Source of the DNA: Thermopolyspora sp044507605
GTDB taxonomy: Bacteria > Actinomycetota > Actinomycetes > Streptosporangiales > Streptosporangiaceae
Reading direction: 5' to 3'
NCBI GenBank assembly: GCA_044507605.1
Contig: JBIQJI010000002.1
Span: 1-64,000 of the forward strand
DNA length: 64,000 bases
The notes under the pieces were generated by a model. It was not told where the DNA came from, did no database searches, and saw only the letters and a list, made by a program, of their open reading frames with translations. The position numbers were made by a program, and so were the translations under genes. Of the stretch, positions 15,878 to 25,367 are shown piece after piece; the first letter of the stretch is position 1; each line of letters starts with the position of its first letter.

Positions 15878-16861
15878 TCACCCGGCGCGCTCGATCCTGG
15901 TGAGCATCGGCACGGCCGCGAGGAACACCCAGGACACGAGCACGAACGGCCAGGTGAGGGTGTGTCCTCCGACCACGCTGAAGAGGTCGCCGATGCCGGC
16001 CGTCAGGCCCGCCGCCGACACCGCTCCGATCACTGCGTAGACGGTGCTCACCGGGGACACCGCGACGAAGGTGCCGAACAGCGCGAGTCCGGTCAGCACG
16101 GAGTTGTAGCCGTACAGGCCGGCCCCGAGGTCCGCGGCCTGCGCGCCCAGCGCCCAGCCGGTGAGCAGTCCGATCACGCTCGACAGGACCGCCACCACGC
16201 CGGTCACCCAGCCGGCGACCAGCAGCCCGACCAGGAAGATCACGCCGACGTACCACTTGTTCTGGAAGAACACCTGGCCGATGCCGTTGAACATGCCGCG
16301 CCAGAACTGGCCCCAGCTCATCGCGGTGCCGGGAGCCGTGGCGGAAGGCGGGGCCGTAGGCGCGTGCGACGCCCAGATCCGGGCGAAGGACGGCCCCCCG
16401 ATCACCATCACCGACGTGACGACGCAGAAGGGCGCGGTGAAGGTGGGCAGGCGGTACGGGGTCAGCAGCACGTTCATCGCCGAGGTGAGCACGCTTCCGG
16501 CGATCGCGCCGAGGATGACCAGGGCGACCGTCATCCAGCGGACGTCCAGATAGAGCACCAGGCTGACGCCGATCAGCGCGCCGCAGAAGCCCTCCAGACC
16601 CGGGAGGATCCGGTCCTTCCAGGAGACGCCGAACAGGTGCGCGGTGAGGGTGGCGACCACCGTGCCGAGCGACGCGAAGACGCCGAACCGCCAGCCCCCT
16701 GCGAACAGCGCGATGAGGAAGATCAGGCCGGTCCAGGGGTTCGCCTGGAACTCGACCTGGGCGATCCCCTTGGGGAGGGTGAGCAGGTAGTCGATGCCGT
16801 GTCGCTCCCGAGAATCCGGGGCCCGTTCGGGGGAGCCGGACGGTGCGGGTGCCGGTGGCAA
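15878..16861 (-). CDS. Urea transporter (UT family)
   Basis: 327 aa, about ten membrane helices in two homologous halves. The halves carry NPWTGLIFLIALF, then GFCGALIGVSLVLYL, and in the second half FFQNKWYVGVIFLVGLL, then YNSVLTGLALFGTF, the duplicated layout of bacterial UT channels such as that of Desulfovibrio. LPTFTAPF is the Thr-containing pore segment of this family. The TTG start at 16861 is chosen because GGGGGTGA precedes it at proper distance and the leader leads directly to the first helix. It heads the urease operon and supplies its substrate. Confidence 0.9.
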   Translation of the reverse strand: MPPAPAPSGSPERAPDSRERHGIDYLLTLPKGIAQVEFQANPWTGLIFLIALFAGGWRFGVFASLGTVVATLTAHLFGVSWKDRILPGLEGFCGALIGVSLVLYLDVRWMTVALVILGAIAGSVLTSAMNVLLTPYRLPTFTAPFCVVTSVMVIGGPSFARIWASHAPTAPPSATAPGTAMSWGQFWRGMFNGIGQVFFQNKWYVGVIFLVGLLVAGWVTGVVAVLSSVIGLLTGWALGAQAADLGAGLYGYNSVLTGLALFGTFVAVSPVSTVYAVIGAVSAAGLTAGIGDLFSVVGGHTLTWPFVLVSWVFLAAVPMLTRIERAG

Positions 16862-17454
16862 AAGAAGTCACCCCCTTCGATCGTGTACGGCGGGCACGAC
16901 CTTCCAGCCGCCCTCGGTTGAACGGGAAGGCTCAATCCCTGCCAGTCTTCAACGGCCACCGGACAAACAAAACAAAGAGGGCCTACGGTATGGCCAAATG
17001 TCCCGTTTGGTGGATGGATTACTTAACGACCTGAGCGCCAATCATACTCGATAGGCTCCACGATTCCGGCGAAGCCAAATAGGGGATATCACCCAGGCGA
17101 GGAAAAATATTTTCCAAGAAACAAGCAGGAATATCGAGGTCGGGTGTATCAGGGGCGCCCGGTCCCGGCCACCGCTCCCGGCCTCCTCGCCGTACGGGCC
17201 TGCCGACATGTCCGCCCCCTCCCCGTGGGAACAGGCGTTCTCCAAGGCCCCCGTCGCCGGCAGGAGGCTCCAGCTACAGCACTGCGAGAGGGACAGACGG
17301 TACCTGACCAGGCACCTGCCCGAGCCCGTACCGCTGCCCACGCCGGCGCGTATATCGAGGCCAAGAGTCACCGACTCAGTGCACAATCAATTCGTCGTGC
17401 GACAGAGTCGGTGCCGTCTGACCGGCGGATGCGTGGGAGCCGCTGGAAGATGCG
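16862..17454. other. Promoter region of the urea/urease operon and non-coding DNA
   Basis: About 590 bases. The part nearest the operon (16960-17140) is distinctly AT-rich for this genome (runs such as AAATATTTT and ACAAACAAAACAAAG) and includes CCAAATGTCCCGTTTGG, a 5-bp inverted pair around 7 bases at about 16994-17010 that could bind a regulator. The remainder shows no convincing coding sequence. Confidence 0.4.
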
Positions 17455-17796
17455 ATGGCCGAATCACGTTCTCGCAGATCCGCCAAGGACCGCGCCCGCA
17501 AACGCGCCATTAGGGCGAAGGCGGCCGCGAACGACGTCCCCTATTCCGTCGCGGCGCCGGCTCGCCACTCCGGGAATCGAACCGGGCCATCCCCGCAAGC
17601 CATGGACGCACGGTGTACCCGCCGAGTTCCGACTCCCACCGCCATTGGCTCATCGAATGCCGGAAACGGCGGTCCTACAGCGACCCGTCCGGGACGCCCG
17701 GCTCGCGGCGGACGTCCCGGCCGGGCGGGCGCGGCACCTGGCGAAGGCCGTCGGCTGGGTGATCTTCGTGGCGGTGGGGGCGGCGTTGGCCGGTAG
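17455..17796 (+). CDS. Short basic protein or gene fragment, unknown
   Basis: 113 codons. Only the first 33 residues look like protein: MAESRSRRSAKDRARKRAIR followed by NDVPYSVAA, a basic helix plus short motif found at the N-terminus of many unrelated actinobacterial proteins. After PARHSG the sequence becomes Pro/Arg/Gly-rich and is probably non-coding. I read it as the 5' remnant of a gene whose body is lost. Confidence 0.3.
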   Translation: MAESRSRRSAKDRARKRAIRAKAAANDVPYSVAAPARHSGNRTGPSPQAMDARCTRRVPTPTAIGSSNAGNGGPTATRPGRPARGGRPGRAGAAPGEGRRLGDLRGGGGGVGR

Positions 17797-17816
17797 CTCC
17801 TTGCCCCCTGGGGAAC

Positions 17817-19241
17817 GTGCAGGGCATGGGGACGGCGTTGCGGGAGATTCGGCGGCTTGCGGAGGGGACGCCGCCGTCGCGGAAGAGGTTCGTCGATCTG
17901 CTTCGGGCGGTGTCGATCGTCGCGGTGGTTCTCGGGCACTGGCTGGTGACGGTGGTCGGGTACGACGAGCATGGCGAGTTGGTCGGGCGGTCGGCGCTGC
18001 CGGATTTGCCGTGGGCGCATCCGCTCACCTGGGTGGCTCAGGTGATGCCCGTGTTCTTCTTCGTCGGCGGGTATGCCAATGCCGTCTCTCTGGCCGCGGA
18101 GCGGCGCCGTGGCGGGAACGCCGCGGAATGGCTGGTCAGGCGGAGTGGCCGGCTGGTGCCGCCGACCACGGCGCTGGTGCTGGTCATGGGGGGAGGGGCG
18201 GTGGTGTCCGGTCTGTTGGGCGTCGCCCCGGATCGGGCTCGGATGGTGGTCTGGCTCGCTTCGATCCCGTTGTGGTTCCTCGTGGCCTATTTGATCATGG
18301 TCGCGCTGACTCCGCTGATGTACGCCCTGCACCGCCGGTACGGGCTGGTGGTCCCGCTGGTGCTGGTGGGGCTCGTCGCCGCTGGTGACGTGGCCCGCCT
18401 TGTCGGCCATGACTTCTGGGGCGACGGCAATTTCCTGTTCGGCTGGCTGGCCGTTCACCAGATGGGGTTCGCCTGGCGGGACGGGCTGCTGCCGGCCCGC
18501 CCGCGCGTGGCCGTGCCGCTTCTGCTCGGTGGGGTCGGTTCGCTGCTTTTGCTCACTCTTGCGGGCCCTTACCCGGTCAGTTTGATCAATGTGCCGGGTG
18601 AGCGGTTGCACAACATGTCTCCGCCCAGCCTGGCTCTGCTTTCGGTGGCCACCGCCCAGATCGGGGCGGCGCTGCTGCTGCAGGGCCGGGCCGAGCGATG
18701 GTTGCGGCGTACCGGCCGATGGACGGTGGTGGTCGCCGTCAACTCGGTGATCATGACGATCTTCCTGTGGCATATTTCCGCCGCGATTCTGCTCGCCGCC
18801 GCCCTGCATGTGGGGGGTGTGCTCTCGACCGCGCCGGGCGGGTCGGCCGAGTGGCTGGCCTGGCGGGTTCCTTTGCTGGTCATGCTCGGTGTCGTTCTCA
18901 CGCTGCTCGTCGTGGTTTTCGGGCCGATCGAGATGCGCGGTGGCCGCAAGCCGCGCCGGGGCCGGCTCGCCCCGCCGACCGGCCTGGCGGGCGTGGTGTC
19001 GTGTCCGGTCGTGCGGCTGTGGCTGGCCCTGGCGGGTTTCGCGGGTGTCGCCGGCGCTCTGCTCGTCAACAGCACGTGGCCGAGCACGGCTCCGACCGTG
19101 TCGGGGGTTCCGCCGGTCGCACTGATCACCTACCTTGTCTGCGCTGCGGCGCTGCGTCTCCTGCGCTCGACGTCTCCTTCGAATCCTTCGAGGCGGGCCG
19201 GATTCCGCCCCGTTTCCCCTTCGGAGTTGAGTAGGCGCTAG
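17817..19241 (+). CDS. Membrane acyltransferase, family 3
   Basis: 474 aa. After a short cytoplasmic lead, RFVDLLRAVSIVAVVLGHW carries the conserved Arg and the catalytic His of acyltransferase-3 enzymes, and VMPVFFFVGGYANA is the second signature. Ten or more helices follow, including IPLWFLVAYL and IFLWHISAAI. These proteins transfer acyl groups from the cytoplasm to extracytoplasmic sugars, peptidoglycan or small molecules; the acceptor here is unknown. GTG 17817 follows GGGG at short distance; the in-frame ATG three codons on (17826) is an equal candidate. It stands alone. Confidence 0.85.
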   Translation: MQGMGTALREIRRLAEGTPPSRKRFVDLLRAVSIVAVVLGHWLVTVVGYDEHGELVGRSALPDLPWAHPLTWVAQVMPVFFFVGGYANAVSLAAERRRGGNAAEWLVRRSGRLVPPTTALVLVMGGGAVVSGLLGVAPDRARMVVWLASIPLWFLVAYLIMVALTPLMYALHRRYGLVVPLVLVGLVAAGDVARLVGHDFWGDGNFLFGWLAVHQMGFAWRDGLLPARPRVAVPLLLGGVGSLLLLTLAGPYPVSLINVPGERLHNMSPPSLALLSVATAQIGAALLLQGRAERWLRRTGRWTVVVAVNSVIMTIFLWHISAAILLAAALHVGGVLSTAPGGSAEWLAWRVPLLVMLGVVLTLLVVVFGPIEMRGGRKPRRGRLAPPTGLAGVVSCPVVRLWLALAGFAGVAGALLVNSTWPSTAPTVSGVPPVALITYLVCAAALRLLRSTSPSNPSRRAGFRPVSPSELSRR

Positions 19242-19466
19242 GTGCGGGGTGGCCGCCGAGGTCCGTCGGCCATGGCTCGCCGGCCGCGCGGCACCGGCGT
19301 GATCGCCACGCGCACGAGCGCCGATCTCGAGGTGGTGTCGCGGGGCGTCTGAACAGTCCGCGCGTCGGCCGCGCTCCCTGGCCGGTATGCGCCGCCTCAT
19401 CGCCTCCTACCGGCACGCTCGTGAAGGGGACACGTGGGGTGAGGCGCCGGTGTCGCCGGTACGGGT

Positions 19467-19976
19467 TCAGGTCGTCGCGGTGGAGGGTCTGCCGGTCGGG
19501 GACGGTGGGTGGTCGGGCACGTCGGGGAGCCGGGTGGGGGCGGCGTTGTGCACCTGCTGGAAGATCATCGAGGTGCGGAAGCCTGCGATCTCCCGGCGCT
19601 TGCTGAGCCGGTCGAGCAGGAAGGCGTGCAGGTGGTCGAGGTCTTGGACGGCGACGTGGAGGAGGAAGTCGTCGCCGCCGCTCAGCACGAAGACGCTGAG
19701 GACCTCGGGCATGGCGCTCGCGAAGGCTTTGAAGGTGTTGATGACGGTGCGGTTGAGGGGCCGTACCTGGACCGAGACCATGGCCTGAACGCCGCGGTTG
19801 AGCGCGGCCGGGTTGATTTCGGCGTGGTATCCGAGGATGACGCCGCGGCGGGTGAGCGCCCTGACGCGTTCCAGGCAGGTCGAGGGTGCGATGCCGAGTC
19901 TGCGTGCCAGTTCGCGGTGGGACAGCCGCGCATCTGTCTGGAGAAGGCGGATGATCTCCGAATCACGTTCGTCCAT
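19467..19976 (-). CDS. Lrp/AsnC-family transcription regulator
   Basis: 169 aa. An N-terminal winged helix (DSEIIRLLQTDARLSHRELA, then LGIAPSTCLERVRAL) is followed by a RAM ligand domain (LSVFVLSGGDDFLLHVAV, then LHAFLLDRLSKRREIAGFRT). The tail of about 20 residues is Pro/Thr rich. It is divergent from the amino acid dehydrogenase gene with 115 bases between starts, so it probably controls that gene in response to branched-chain amino acids, as known for BkdR/ValDH pairs. Confidence 0.9.
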   Translation of the reverse strand: MDERDSEIIRLLQTDARLSHRELARRLGIAPSTCLERVRALTRRGVILGYHAEINPAALNRGVQAMVSVQVRPLNRTVINTFKAFASAMPEVLSVFVLSGGDDFLLHVAVQDLDHLHAFLLDRLSKRREIAGFRTSMIFQQVHNAAPTRLPDVPDHPPSPTGRPSTATT

Positions 19977-20091
19977 GTGCCGGAGTCTGCCAGCGATTCC
20001 GATCGTTCGTTCGGTGAAACCTCCATAGGACGACCGGATGCACGATGCTTGCGGGGCGACACCGGTTCACTCGCATGGAGGTTCGAGAAAC

Positions 20092-21168
20092 ATGTCCGCC
20101 CTCGAACACGAACAGGTCCTGATCCGCACGGGAACGCGTTCGGGCCTGCCGGTCATCGTCGCCGTGCATTCGTCCAAGCTCGGCCAGGCGGTCGGTGGCT
20201 GCCGGATCTGGCGCTACGCCGACTGGCGGGACGGCCTCGCCGACGCGTTGCGCCTGTCGGCGGCCATGACCGCCAAATGCGCCGTGGCCGGGCTCGAGAA
20301 CGGCGGCGGCAAAACGGTCGTCGTCCTGCCGCAGGACGCCGAGCCGGACGCGGCGACGCGACGCGCGGTGCTGGACGACGTGGCCGACGCCATCGAGTCC
20401 CTGGGCGGGGTGTACGCGACCGGTCCGGATGTGGGAACGACTCCAGCGGACATGGCGGTCATCGGGGAGCGTACCCGGCATGTCTTCTGCAGGCCGGTAC
20501 CGCTGGGTGGCAGTGGCGATTCCTCGCCGGCCACGGCGCTCGGCACGCTGGCGGCGCTGCGGGCGGTGGGCCGGCGGCTCAACGGCACGGGCGCGCTGGC
20601 CGGCGTACGCCTGTCGCTGGTGGGGCTGGGCAGTGTCGGGATGCGGCTGGCGCGCCTGCTCGCCGACGAGGGGGCCGACCTTCTGGTCGGCGACATCGAC
20701 CCCGCGAAGCGGGCGGAAAGCGAGGAACTCGGCGCCACCTGGGTTTCGCCCGACCAGGCCCTCACCGCGGACGTCGACGTCCTCGTGCCGGCCGCGCTCG
20801 GGGGCGTCCTCACCGAGGAGGTCGTGCCGCGGCTGCGCTGCGCCGCCATCGCGGGGCCGGCCAACAACCAGCTGTCCACCGATGCCGTCGCCGACCTGCT
20901 GCATCGGCGCGGCATCGTCTGGGTGCCCGACTATGTGGTCGGCGCGGGCGGGGTCATCTACGCGGCCGCCGTGGAACTGCATCGCGAGACCCCTGACAGG
21001 GCACGTGAGCGCGTCGGGGCGATCGAGCGCACCGTCACCGACCTGCTCGGCATGGCGGAGCAGCGTCAGACGACGCCCGCCCTGGCGGCGGCGCACCTGG
21101 CCCGGCTCCGCCTCGACTCCCCACCCGCCGGTCTCAGCCGGACTTCGGCCGGGATCGACCGCACTTGA
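20092..21168 (+). CDS. Valine/leucine dehydrogenase (Glu/Leu/Phe/Val dehydrogenase family)
   Basis: 358 aa. The substrate domain has GGCRIW and the two catalytic lysines in AMTAKCAVAGLENGGGKTV (Lys62, Lys74), matching Lys68 and Lys80 of leucine dehydrogenase. GVYATGPDVGT follows. The Rossmann domain has LSLVGLGSVGMRLA, and GPANNQL and DYVVGAGGVI are family marks. It oxidatively deaminates branched-chain amino acids to 2-oxoacids with NAD. ATG 20092 has GGAGG 10 bases upstream. The 3' end overlaps the convergent esterase gene by 35 bases. Confidence 0.92.
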   Translation: MSALEHEQVLIRTGTRSGLPVIVAVHSSKLGQAVGGCRIWRYADWRDGLADALRLSAAMTAKCAVAGLENGGGKTVVVLPQDAEPDAATRRAVLDDVADAIESLGGVYATGPDVGTTPADMAVIGERTRHVFCRPVPLGGSGDSSPATALGTLAALRAVGRRLNGTGALAGVRLSLVGLGSVGMRLARLLADEGADLLVGDIDPAKRAESEELGATWVSPDQALTADVDVLVPAALGGVLTEEVVPRLRCAAIAGPANNQLSTDAVADLLHRRGIVWVPDYVVGAGGVIYAAAVELHRETPDRARERVGAIERTVTDLLGMAEQRQTTPALAAAHLARLRLDSPPAGLSRTSAGIDRT

Positions 21169-22834
21169 GGGTGGTGCCTTCCCAGCGGCACCATTCCTGG
21201 TAGCCGGAGGTGAAGGGCGCGCCCAGCCACGGATAATCGTCGTCCGGGTGCGTGGCGGGCATGACGCCGGTGAAGTTGGCCGCGTCGTCGATGCTGCCGC
21301 TGCCGGTGTACTTGGTCTGCATGGGATACGGGTAGACGGGGCGGGTGCGTACGACGTCGTCGCCGTTCTTCTTGCTGGCGATGACCCGCTGCGGGGCGGT
21401 GCCCTTCTCCACCCAGTCGTACAGCGGGCCGAACAGGTCGAAGGTGTCGGGGCCGTGGCCGCCGATGCAGTGGTAGACGCCGGGGAACATGAACAAGCGG
21501 GCGAACCGCTGGGTGGCCCGCAGGCCGCCCATCCGCTCGGTCACCGCGTGGTAGTAGGCGAGTGTGCTGCCGGCGGGGATGGCGGGGTCGGACCAGCCGT
21601 GCCAGAGGATCAGTTTGCCGCCGTGGTCGCGGAAGGCCCGCAGGTCGGGGTCGGTGGAGTCGTAGATGCCGCGCATGTCGCGCAGCTTGTGCAGGGTTGT
21701 GCGGTCGAAGTGGTGGTCGGCGAGGGTGAAGGACGCGGGCGGGTTGCGCCAGGAGCCGAAGTACTTCAGGTAGTCGGTTGCGAGCGTGCCGAGCATGGCG
21801 TGTCCGCCGTCGGGGGCGACCGCGTACCCGGGCCAGGCCGGTTCGCTGCCTTTGGACAGGCCGGCGGGGAACAGGCGGCGGCCCTTGTCGTCGACGGGCC
21901 CCTGGTAGAACTCGCGGACCGCGGTCACCTGGGCGTCGGTCAGGCAGTCGGCCTGCGGGCCCGCCGTGCAGCGCAGGCTCGCCGGGTCGAACGAGCACTT
22001 GCGGGGGTCGTCGATCTGGCCGTCTCGCAGGCCGTCCGTGGCGTCGCAGGCCGCCAGGACCTGCCGGCTCAGCAGCTGCACTTTGTCCACGCCGAGGATC
22101 CGGCTGCCGTCGGGGGCGGTGTTGGCGTTGGCGATCCACGGGAAGAACATGCCGGCCAGGGCGGTGAGGTTGTTGCCGGGGGCGCCGGCGATGATGCCGT
22201 CGAAGTCGTCGGGGAAGCGCTGGGCTTCCATGAGGGCTTGGCGTCCGCCGTTCGAGCAACCGGCGAAATAGGAGTATCTGGGGGCCTGGCCGTAGTACGC
22301 CTTGATGATGGCCTTGGCGGCGAGTGCGGTGACGTGTTCGGATCGGTAGCCGGCGTCGACCCGGAGTTGCGGGCCGGAGTGCGCCCACAGCCCGTCGACG
22401 GAGGTGGCTCCGGTGTGGCCGCTGTCGTCGGCCGCGATGACGACCTTGCCGTCGTCGGGCGGGGCGCAGTTGCCGGGCAGGTGGTGGTTGGGGTCGTCCG
22501 GGTCGGCGAATCCGCAGAAGCCGCCGCAGCCGAGCTGCAGGTAGCGGCCGCTCCAGCTTTCGGAGGGGAGCCGGACCTCGAACCGGATCTGCGGCGAGAC
22601 GTACCCCTTGACCTGGCAGTACGCGGGCTTGTGCGGGGTCGCGGGGACGGCGGTCGCGCCGAGGATTCGGGTGAGGGCGCCGGGCAGAGCGGTGAGGTCG
22701 GCTCCGGCGAGTTGCCGGCAGGGGATGGCGGGGGCGAGGTCCGTGCTCGTGCTGGCGGCTACCTGGCCGGGGACGGCGCCCACGGCGAGGATCAGCAGCA
22801 GGACGGACGCCAAGAGCCGGGCTGTGGCTTTCAT
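21134..22834 (-). CDS. Secreted tannase / feruloyl esterase family protein
   Basis: 566 aa. A Sec signal peptide covers about residues 1-27 (LLASVLLLILAVGAVPGQVAA). The catalytic Ser is in AGCSNGGRQAL (Ser194), the Asp in WHGWSDPAIP and the His in YHCIGGHG, the triad layout of tannases and fungal-type feruloyl esterases, with the Cys beside Ser and His that form the family's disulfide. It would release hydroxycinnamic or gallic acids from plant polymers outside the cell. The gene follows the acyl-CoA ligase by 26 bases on the same strand, suggesting uptake and CoA activation of the released acid. Confidence 0.88.
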   Translation of the reverse strand: MKATARLLASVLLLILAVGAVPGQVAASTSTDLAPAIPCRQLAGADLTALPGALTRILGATAVPATPHKPAYCQVKGYVSPQIRFEVRLPSESWSGRYLQLGCGGFCGFADPDDPNHHLPGNCAPPDDGKVVIAADDSGHTGATSVDGLWAHSGPQLRVDAGYRSEHVTALAAKAIIKAYYGQAPRYSYFAGCSNGGRQALMEAQRFPDDFDGIIAGAPGNNLTALAGMFFPWIANANTAPDGSRILGVDKVQLLSRQVLAACDATDGLRDGQIDDPRKCSFDPASLRCTAGPQADCLTDAQVTAVREFYQGPVDDKGRRLFPAGLSKGSEPAWPGYAVAPDGGHAMLGTLATDYLKYFGSWRNPPASFTLADHHFDRTTLHKLRDMRGIYDSTDPDLRAFRDHGGKLILWHGWSDPAIPAGSTLAYYHAVTERMGGLRATQRFARLFMFPGVYHCIGGHGPDTFDLFGPLYDWVEKGTAPQRVIASKKNGDDVVRTRPVYPYPMQTKYTGSGSIDDAANFTGVMPATHPDDDYPWLGAPFTSGYQEWCRWEGTTLKCGRSRPKSG

Positions 22835-22860
22835 GGCTGTGTCCTTTTCGGGGAGTGGGG

Positions 22861-24423
22861 TCAGTTGACCTGGCGGCGGCGCCCGGCCCAGAACGGGGCG
22901 CGCAGCATCTTTTTGTCGATCTTTCCGGAGGGGTTGAGGGGCAGTCTGCGGGCGAAGTCGATGCTCTTGGGCGCCCATACGCTGCCCTTGCGCCGCTTGA
23001 CGAGGGCGATGAGCTCGTCCGCGGTGACCTCGGCGCCGGGCCTGGTGACGACGACGGCTTTCACGGCCTCGCCCCACTTGTCGTCGGGCACGCCGATGAC
23101 GGCGCATTGGGCGACGGCGGGGTGGGCGGCCAGGATGTCTTCGATCTGCCGGGGAAAGACGTTGAACCCGCCCGTGACGATCATGTCCTTCTTGCGGTCG
23201 ACGATGAAGACATAGCCGAGTTCGTCGACGAAGCCGATGTCGCCGGAACGGACCCAGCCGTCCCGCATCACCTCCGGGTCGAGATCGCTGTTGACGTAGC
23301 CGACCATCTGGCCGGGCTGGGCGGCGCAGATCTCGCCGAGTTCCCCAGTGGGCAGGGCGCGGCCTTCGGGGTCGCGGATGGTGAGGTCGACGTGGTACAT
23401 CGGCCGTCCTGCGGAGGCCAGCCGTTCCTCCCATTCGGGGGTGTCGAGCCGGTGGTCCTCCTTGCGCAGGCAGGTCATGTAGCCGGGCTCGGTGCCGGCG
23501 TAGGTCTGCACGAAGATCGGGCCGAACGTCTCCAGCGCGCGGCGCAGCACCTCCGGGGCCATCGGCGAGCCGGCGTAGATGACCGTGCGCAGCGACGACA
23601 GGTCGGCGCCGGCCCGGCGCGGGTGGTCGAGGAGCATGGCGACGATCGTGGGCACGACGGCGGTGGCGGTGACCCTCAGGCGCTCGATGGTGTCGAGGAG
23701 TGTATCGAGGTCGAGGCCGGGCAGGATGACGTTCGTGCCGCCGCGCATGAACACCGGCATGACGAAGGTCTGCGTGAAGTGGGTCAGCGGCGCGCCGTGG
23801 GCGAAGACCTCGCCCGGCCGGATGTCGCCGATCTCAAGTCCGGCGGTGATGGCGTAGTGGGACCAGGTCGCGTGCGTCTGCATCACGCCTTTGGGGACGC
23901 CGGTGGTGCCGGAGGTGAAGCCGACGAACGCCAGGTCGTCGGCGGCGGGCTCGATCGCGGGCGGTTCCGCCGGCTGGGCCGCGAAGGTCTGCTCGTAGTC
24001 GAGGACGCCGGGGATGGGGTCGCCGTCACCGGCCAGCCGGATGACGTGCCGGAGGCCGGGGAGCCTGCCCCGGACCCGGGCGATGGCCTCGTCGAACGCC
24101 CGATGGTAGATGAGCGTCGATGCCCGCACCTCTTCGAGGAAGAAGCAGAAGTCGTCGGCCGAGGCACGCGCGGGCATCTGGGTCATCGCCGCGCCGGATT
24201 TCCAGATGCCGACCATGGAGGGGATGAACTCCAGGCAGTTGGGCATCAGCAGGCCCACCCGGTCGCCTTTGCCGACGCCGAGTTCGGAGAGGCCGTTGGC
24301 GACGCGGTTGGCCCATCCGTTCATGTCCCGGTAGGTGAGGCGGCGTTCGCCGTCGATCAGTGCGGTGCGCTCGGGGTAGTACGCGCACGCCATGTCGAAC
24401 ACTCGTGGTGTCGAAACCCACAT
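22861..24423 (-). CDS. Acyl-CoA synthetase / AMP-dependent ligase
   Basis: 520 aa. The ATP-binding motif is VGFTSGTTGVPKGVMQTH, followed by TYAGTEPG, the hinge DGWVRSGDIGFVD, and VDRKKDMIVTGGFNVFP. The catalytic Lys near the C-terminus is in PLNPSGKIDKK. It activates a carboxylic acid to its CoA ester through an acyl-adenylate. GGGAGG lies 8 bases before ATG 24423, and the gene starts 5 bases after the stop of the nitronate-monooxygenase-like gene. In context with the feruloyl esterase, an aromatic or phenylpropanoid acid is the likely substrate, but a fatty acid cannot be excluded. Confidence 0.92.
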   Translation of the reverse strand: MWVSTPRVFDMACAYYPERTALIDGERRLTYRDMNGWANRVANGLSELGVGKGDRVGLLMPNCLEFIPSMVGIWKSGAAMTQMPARASADDFCFFLEEVRASTLIYHRAFDEAIARVRGRLPGLRHVIRLAGDGDPIPGVLDYEQTFAAQPAEPPAIEPAADDLAFVGFTSGTTGVPKGVMQTHATWSHYAITAGLEIGDIRPGEVFAHGAPLTHFTQTFVMPVFMRGGTNVILPGLDLDTLLDTIERLRVTATAVVPTIVAMLLDHPRRAGADLSSLRTVIYAGSPMAPEVLRRALETFGPIFVQTYAGTEPGYMTCLRKEDHRLDTPEWEERLASAGRPMYHVDLTIRDPEGRALPTGELGEICAAQPGQMVGYVNSDLDPEVMRDGWVRSGDIGFVDELGYVFIVDRKKDMIVTGGFNVFPRQIEDILAAHPAVAQCAVIGVPDDKWGEAVKAVVVTRPGAEVTADELIALVKRRKGSVWAPKSIDFARRLPLNPSGKIDKKMLRAPFWAGRRRQVN

Positions 24424-24428
24424 GATGG

Positions 24429-25367
24429 TTACCTCCCTGTTCCGGCGAGCGTGGCCGCTGTCGCCTGTCGCGCCTGCTCGTACTCCTGGCGGGTGCGCCG
24501 GACGAGCTCCGCGACGCTGGTGATCTGCGTCACCCCCGAGACGCTGTGGCCGGCGCTCCACACGTGGCGCCGGGTCAGCAGGCGACGCTGGGTGAAGCCC
24601 TCGGCCGGGGCGGCGTCGTCCGGCGTCTGCTGCTCCAGCCAGCCGGTCAGGAAGTTGGCGGGCAGGCCGCTGAGCGCGGTGGACGTGGTGATGTCGTCGA
24701 GGGTCGCGTCGACCAGCGCGGCCCGGAACCGATCGTCGGCGCGGCTTTCGCGCGTGGCGATGAACCTGGTGCCCATGTAGGCGAGGTCGGCGCCGAGTAC
24801 CTGCGCCGCCCAGACGGCGGTGCCGTCCGGCACCCCTCCGGCGAGCACGATCGGTCCGTCGAAGCGGGCGCGGACGGCGCGGACGAACGACAGCGGATTG
24901 GCCCAGCCGGTCTGGCCGCCCGCCCCGGCGGTCAGCAGCACCAGCCCGTCCGCTCCCGCTTCGATCGCGCGCTCCGCGTGCCGCAGGCTCGCCACGTCGG
25001 CGAAGACGAGGCAGCCGGCGTCGTGCAGCGGCTTCAGCACCGGAACCGGGGAGCCCACGCTGGTGATGACCACCGGGGTGCCGGAGCGGACCAGGCGATC
25101 GACGTCGGCGCGCAGCCGCTCGTTGCTGCGGTGGACCACCAGGTTCGCGGCGAACGGCGCGGCGTCGTCCTGCCCGGCGATCGAGGTCGTGATCCGCCCG
25201 AGCCAGGAGTCGAGCTCCTCCGGTGAACGGGCGTTGTGTGTCGGGAAGGCGCCGATGACCCCGCTGCGGCATGCCGCGATCACCAGTTCCGGTCCCGAGA
25301 CGTCGGTCATCGGCGCGGCGATGAGCGGCAGCGCCAGCCGCGACAGCGGCAACGGTAGGGCCATCAT
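24429..25367 (-). CDS. Nitronate monooxygenase / 2-nitropropane dioxygenase-like FMN protein
   Basis: 312 aa from the double ATG at 25367/25364. TIM-barrel features are LPLIAAPMTDVSGPELVIAA, VVITSVGSP, ADGLVLLTAGAGGQTG, VLAGGVPDG and LGADLAYMGTRFIAT (phosphate site of FMN). The active-site His usual in class I enzymes (GGH) is here AGG, so oxidation of nitronates is uncertain; related proteins act as enoyl reductases or accessory oxidoreductases in lipid clusters. It heads the minus-strand operon with the ligase and esterase and is divergent from the thiolase gene. Confidence 0.85.
   Translation of the reverse strand: MMALPLPLSRLALPLIAAPMTDVSGPELVIAACRSGVIGAFPTHNARSPEELDSWLGRITTSIAGQDDAAPFAANLVVHRSNERLRADVDRLVRSGTPVVITSVGSPVPVLKPLHDAGCLVFADVASLRHAERAIEAGADGLVLLTAGAGGQTGWANPLSFVRAVRARFDGPIVLAGGVPDGTAVWAAQVLGADLAYMGTRFIATRESRADDRFRAALVDATLDDITTSTALSGLPANFLTGWLEQQTPDDAAPAEGFTQRRLLTRRHVWSAGHSVSGVTQITSVAELVRRTRQEYEQARQATAATLAGTGR

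Noticed and set aside
17042..17386. Minus-strand open frame of 114 codons before the acyltransferase
   Set aside because: No ribosome-binding site, no family resemblance, mixed AT-rich and Pro/Gly-rich composition; it overlaps the likely urea operon promoter.
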